Origin: Candidatus Heimdallarchaeota archaeon AB_125
GTDB lineage: Archaea; Asgardarchaeota; Heimdallarchaeia; Heimdallarchaeales; Heimdallarchaeaceae
Reading direction: 5' to 3'
Length of the DNA stretch: 32,079 nucleotides
NCBI GenBank assembly: GCA_001940755.1
Contig: MEHH01000003.1
Location: 1-32,079 of the forward strand
The notes beneath the pieces are model-generated. The model saw nothing but the letters and a program-made list of their open reading frames with translations. It was not told the origin of the DNA and did not search any database. Of the stretch, positions 29,654 to 32,079 are shown one piece after another; positions within the stretch are counted from its first letter, which is position 1, and each line of letters starts with the position of its first letter. Made by a program: the position numbers and the translations under genes.

Positions 29654-30922
29654 CTAATAACCATCAAATAACTTGTATCTAAGAGTTGCTGCAATTCCGC
29701 CAAAAACGTTGTAGAGCATGGCTCCATCTTCATGATCAGTAGAAATGACTTCTAGCGTAGCTCCAGTGTTTTCAGCTTTTTCATTCAATTCAGTAATCAA
29801 ATCACTTTCATTCTCTATGTATAGTTTTGAATTAGAACATTGAGGACACTTTCTATCTGAAAGATTCTTTACAAATTCATTATAATCTCTGCTTTTTACA
29901 GATTCAGTGATTTCATAATCACAACCATCACATTTGATTTCTATGTTAACTCTATCTACATCTTCACTTACTATGACAGTTTGAACTGCTGATTTTTCCA
30001 GTGCCTCTAGAACTAGTTTTTCACCGTAAGTGACTAAACCAGTATCTTTACCTAGGTGTTCCAAAAATTTCTGGATAAGCTTTCGTTCCTTAATTAACTC
30101 AAAATCAGATAGTTTATCTTCAGCTTTTTCCAGAAGCTCTCGAATACCATTTATACCTCTATATCCGATATCATAAGTACCAATGACTTTTTCTCGTAAT
30201 CGGTAGTCTAAGCTTTTGTTTTCTAAAAACTCTGATTTAGTTAATGCTGGACCACCTACAATGATTGCTTCAACAGGATAATCATCTAAATAGACTGTAT
30301 TCATTATTTCAGTGATTTTAGTATACCATCTTTGAGCAGCTTCTTCAGTTAACCTCTGAAAACGAGCCTGAGACTGACCACCCATTTTATGTTTTCCTGG
30401 AACATAGGATTCTTCTTCGCGAATAATATCTATTCTAGAACCTTGAACAGTTGCAAGAGTAGCCCCACCACGCTCAATTAATAGTAATCCATATCTTTGT
30501 TTACTCTCTAGCATCTCCTTAAGATGATCAATTTTAAAGACATTATCACAAAGATACAATTTAATTCCAACTGGATCCGGAGGGCTAATTAAGAAAAATT
30601 CCACTTTGTTAGTTTGAGTAATTCCACAGAAGATCACAATACCATTCTCTCCTGGATCAGAAATAGTCTTCATTCTGGACATAATTGAAGAAAGAGCAGA
30701 TTGAACAGCTTTTCCAGTACTTTTATCTTTGATATTTGTGGCAGTCCCATATTCGTCTCTAAGTTGAGAATTAACATCAGATAATCTAGTACCCGGTGGG
30801 ATATACAATGATACCAAACTTGTAGACATGTTGAAACTTTTTTTGGATTCTAATTTATCTATTTCATGTTTTAACATATAACGTTCTACAGATGTTCTTT
30901 TCTTCTCTTCTTGTTTTGACAT
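29654..30922 (-). CDS. prf1: Peptide chain release factor aRF1 with ATNIKD loop
   Basis: This 422-residue factor reads stop codons and triggers peptide release. Domain 1 has the recognition elements: EYGTATNIKDKST (residues 57-69; the family is TASNIKS) and YLCDNVF (residues 123-129, the YxCxxxF motif). Domain 2 carries GGQ at 181-183 in KMGGQSQARFQRL. Domain 3 has DISYGG-like YDIGYRGINGIREL and a zinc ribbon with CDGC and CPQC, followed by the final EDGAMLYNVFGGIAATLRY. The NIKS serine is Asp66 and TAS is TAT. All three stop codons end genes in this window. ATG at 30922 follows GAGGAGATTCTT. Mtq2 (16751-17386) is the expected GGQ methyltransferase. Confidence 0.97.
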   Translation of the reverse strand: MSKQEEKKRTSVERYMLKHEIDKLESKKSFNMSTSLVSLYIPPGTRLSDVNSQLRDEYGTATNIKDKSTGKAVQSALSSIMSRMKTISDPGENGIVIFCGITQTNKVEFFLISPPDPVGIKLYLCDNVFKIDHLKEMLESKQRYGLLLIERGGATLATVQGSRIDIIREEESYVPGKHKMGGQSQARFQRLTEEAAQRWYTKITEIMNTVYLDDYPVEAIIVGGPALTKSEFLENKSLDYRLREKVIGTYDIGYRGINGIRELLEKAEDKLSDFELIKERKLIQKFLEHLGKDTGLVTYGEKLVLEALEKSAVQTVIVSEDVDRVNIEIKCDGCDYEITESVKSRDYNEFVKNLSDRKCPQCSNSKLYIENESDLITELNEKAENTGATLEVISTDHEDGAMLYNVFGGIAATLRYKLFDGY

Positions 30923-31090
30923 AAGAATCTCCTCGAAATAAGTGGAAATTTAAGAACTATGCTTAATATAGCGCTTTAGACATAATTTCAAGAATTGTTA
31001 TTATCTTTTTGGTTATGAGACTTTTAGTCTTTTATGAAGAAATTAGAGAAATATTTTTAGAAAGAAGGAACAGTTAACATTCTGATAGTA

Positions 31091-31345
31091 ATGGTAGAGA
31101 AACAACAGATAGAAATGGATTTGTTAGATATTTTTGTTTCACTAAACAGGGGTTTGAACCTCTCAGATGTGATGTTTCAGTTAAATAATCTCTATGCTCC
31201 AAAAGGGGAAAAGGTGGAGCAAGAAATGCTTATGGAAGTTTTAGCTTCTTTGACAGACAAAGGTTATCTGAAGACTTTCCAGGTGGGAGCATTGGACAGT
31301 TGGAAAATTACTGAAGATGGAGAAGATTATTTCTATAGTCTCTAA
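31091..31345 (+). CDS. Small winged-helix-like protein
   Basis: This 84-residue protein has three predicted helices and a C-terminal hairpin: MDLLDIFVSLNRGLNLSDV, QEMLMEVLASLTDKGYL, then KTFQVGALDSWKITEDGEDYF. The helix-helix-GYL-strand-W.IT..G pattern resembles small winged-helix proteins (compare the T..G wing of PadR- and MarR-like domains), so DNA or protein binding is plausible. I recognise no named family. It is divergent from aRF1 and followed after 12 bases by the cupin-type isomerase homologue, suggesting one transcript. AATATTTTTAG near 31049-31059 is a candidate TATA box. Confidence 0.65.
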   Translation: MVEKQQIEMDLLDIFVSLNRGLNLSDVMFQLNNLYAPKGEKVEQEMLMEVLASLTDKGYLKTFQVGALDSWKITEDGEDYFYSL

Positions 31346-31357
31346 AGGTAGAGTAAA

Positions 31358-32074
31358 ATGGATTTAAGGGAAAGTACAGGATTGCCTATTGTTAGTGAGG
31401 AGATTGCTCTAAAGTATAGTGAAAATGAAATTAGTGTAAAAGGTATTCAAATTATCAAAACAGAGGATGTTTCTAGTTTTCTCTTAAACACTGAATGGAA
31501 AGGAAAAGATAAGGAAAAAGAAGTATATAGAATATATCATGGTATAAGAAAAGTTGAAGACAAACATTTCTGGGATGTAATGAGGTTTGATTTTATAATT
31601 ATTCAAACTGGGAAGTTAGGAGAAGAATATAACAAGACAACCGGATATTATCGCTCTATTGCAGGTACTGGTTATCGTTTTCCAGAAATCTATCAGGTTG
31701 TTGAAGGATATTCTGAGTTTTTACTACAACAATCATCAGAATATCATGAGAAAATAAAAGATGCTGTAATGATAAGAGCACAAAAATTCGATGTTGTGGT
31801 TGTCCCCCCTTCATATGGAGTTACAATAATTAACCCAAGTGAACAGAAAACTGTACTTGCAAGAATTCGATCAGATGATGCAAAAGAACTCAGAACTGAC
31901 TATGAAAAAACTAAAGGTGAATGTTATGTCAAAGAGGAAGATGGGAGATGGACGTACAATGAAAATTATCATGAAATACCAAATTTACGTTTAGAACCAC
32001 CACAGAATAAGTGGCGATCCTTAAAGAGAGGAATTCCTATTTACAGCATCTTTTATTTTCTCATGATATTCTGA
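31358..32074 (+). CDS. Cupin-type phosphoglucose isomerase homologue lacking most metal ligands
   Basis: This 238-residue protein resembles archaeal cupin-type glucose-6-phosphate isomerase: MRFDFIIIQTGKLGEEYNKT (family LR.D.T...PG..G.EY.KT), GYRFPEIYQVVEGYSEFLLQ (family PEIYEVLEG.A..LLQ) and FDVVVVPPSYGVTIINPS (family PP...H...N). The enzyme normally binds a metal through HxH, Glu and a later His. Here the HYH is Tyr97-Tyr98-Arg99, Glu110 is kept, and the later His is Val155. It is therefore probably a paralogue with another role, such as binding sugar phosphate. The last 20 residues (KRGIPIYSIFYFLMIF) are hydrophobic; a frameshift near the window end cannot be excluded. ATG at 31358. Confidence 0.72.
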   Translation: MDLRESTGLPIVSEEIALKYSENEISVKGIQIIKTEDVSSFLLNTEWKGKDKEKEVYRIYHGIRKVEDKHFWDVMRFDFIIIQTGKLGEEYNKTTGYYRSIAGTGYRFPEIYQVVEGYSEFLLQQSSEYHEKIKDAVMIRAQKFDVVVVPPSYGVTIINPSEQKTVLARIRSDDAKELRTDYEKTKGECYVKEEDGRWTYNENYHEIPNLRLEPPQNKWRSLKRGIPIYSIFYFLMIF

Positions 32075-32079
32075 TGATT

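Noticed and set aside
30725-30736. The ATNIKD loop of aRF1 as a sign of stop-codon reassignment
   Set aside because: TAA, TAG and TGA all terminate conserved genes at expected lengths within the window, so no codon appears to be reassigned.
1-32079. CRISPR array
   Set aside because: No regularly spaced direct repeats were seen; the only nuclease-like gene is the isolated TnpB-like one, with no cas genes nearby.

Overview
The window is about 32 kb of AT-rich, gene-dense archaeal chromosome. The domain is clear from the gene set: A-type ATPase subunits, RNA polymerase subunits L and F, eL21, aIF2-alpha, aRF1, archaeal SRP54, Csl4, Nop10, EndA, Pus10/TrmY, Taw2 and a bulge-helix-bulge tRNA intron. 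The low GC, the bactofilin-like proteins and a large TnpB-like insertion would suit an Asgard (perhaps Heimdallarchaeia-like) genome, but that placement is an inference. Many starts follow a GGTGAT- or GTGAT-type ribosome-binding site about 4-6 nt before ATG, GTG or TTG; I used this to choose starts. TAA, TAG and TGA all end apparently full-length genes.

Layout. 1-1362: the 3' end of an unknown gene runs convergently into a sugar-phosphate mutase that lacks its last domain. 1492-2856: A-ATPase subunits H and F, a small two-helix membrane protein and archaeal NAC. 2861-5498 (-): a stand-alone TGT-C2/PUA protein and a PadR regulator paired with a polytopic membrane protein, with an inverted repeat over the promoter. 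5600-8861: Taw2 (-), then EndA and a PINA-type PIN-ATPase (+). 8866-11474 (-): RpiA, a membrane-anchored proline-rich protein and A-ATPase subunit D. 11637-13739 (+): Csl4, a DUF2067-like protein, RpoL and an RNase III-like protein. 13746-15412: a DUF99 protein (-), then aIF2-alpha and Nop10 (+).

15417-25210 is one long minus-strand information-processing block, read right to left: SRP54, TrmY, Pus10, eL21, RpoF, DUF655, KsgA, Mtq2, TrmJ and a METTL5-like methyltransferase. It is interrupted between rpoF and DUF655 by a plus-strand 649-residue TnpB-like gene whose RuvC-III aspartate position is a histidine. 25289-27113 (-): two tandem bactofilin-like beta-solenoid paralogues. 27285-27404 (-): an intron-containing tRNA-Leu(UAA). 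27487-30922: AspRS (-), UMP kinase (+) and aRF1 (-). The right edge holds a small winged-helix-like protein and a cupin-type phosphoglucose isomerase homologue that has lost most metal ligands.

Functional links. Pus10 makes pseudouridine 54 and TrmY methylates it. EndA would remove the intron of the tRNA-Leu. Mtq2 would methylate the GGQ glutamine of the aRF1 also encoded here. KsgA, METTL5, TrmJ, Taw2 and Nop10 add further RNA modification around ribosomal, transcription and translation genes. The most unusual items are the TnpB-like protein with an altered active site, the ATNIKD stop-codon-recognition loop of aRF1, the bactofilin-like pair, and the mutase without its phosphate-binding domain.
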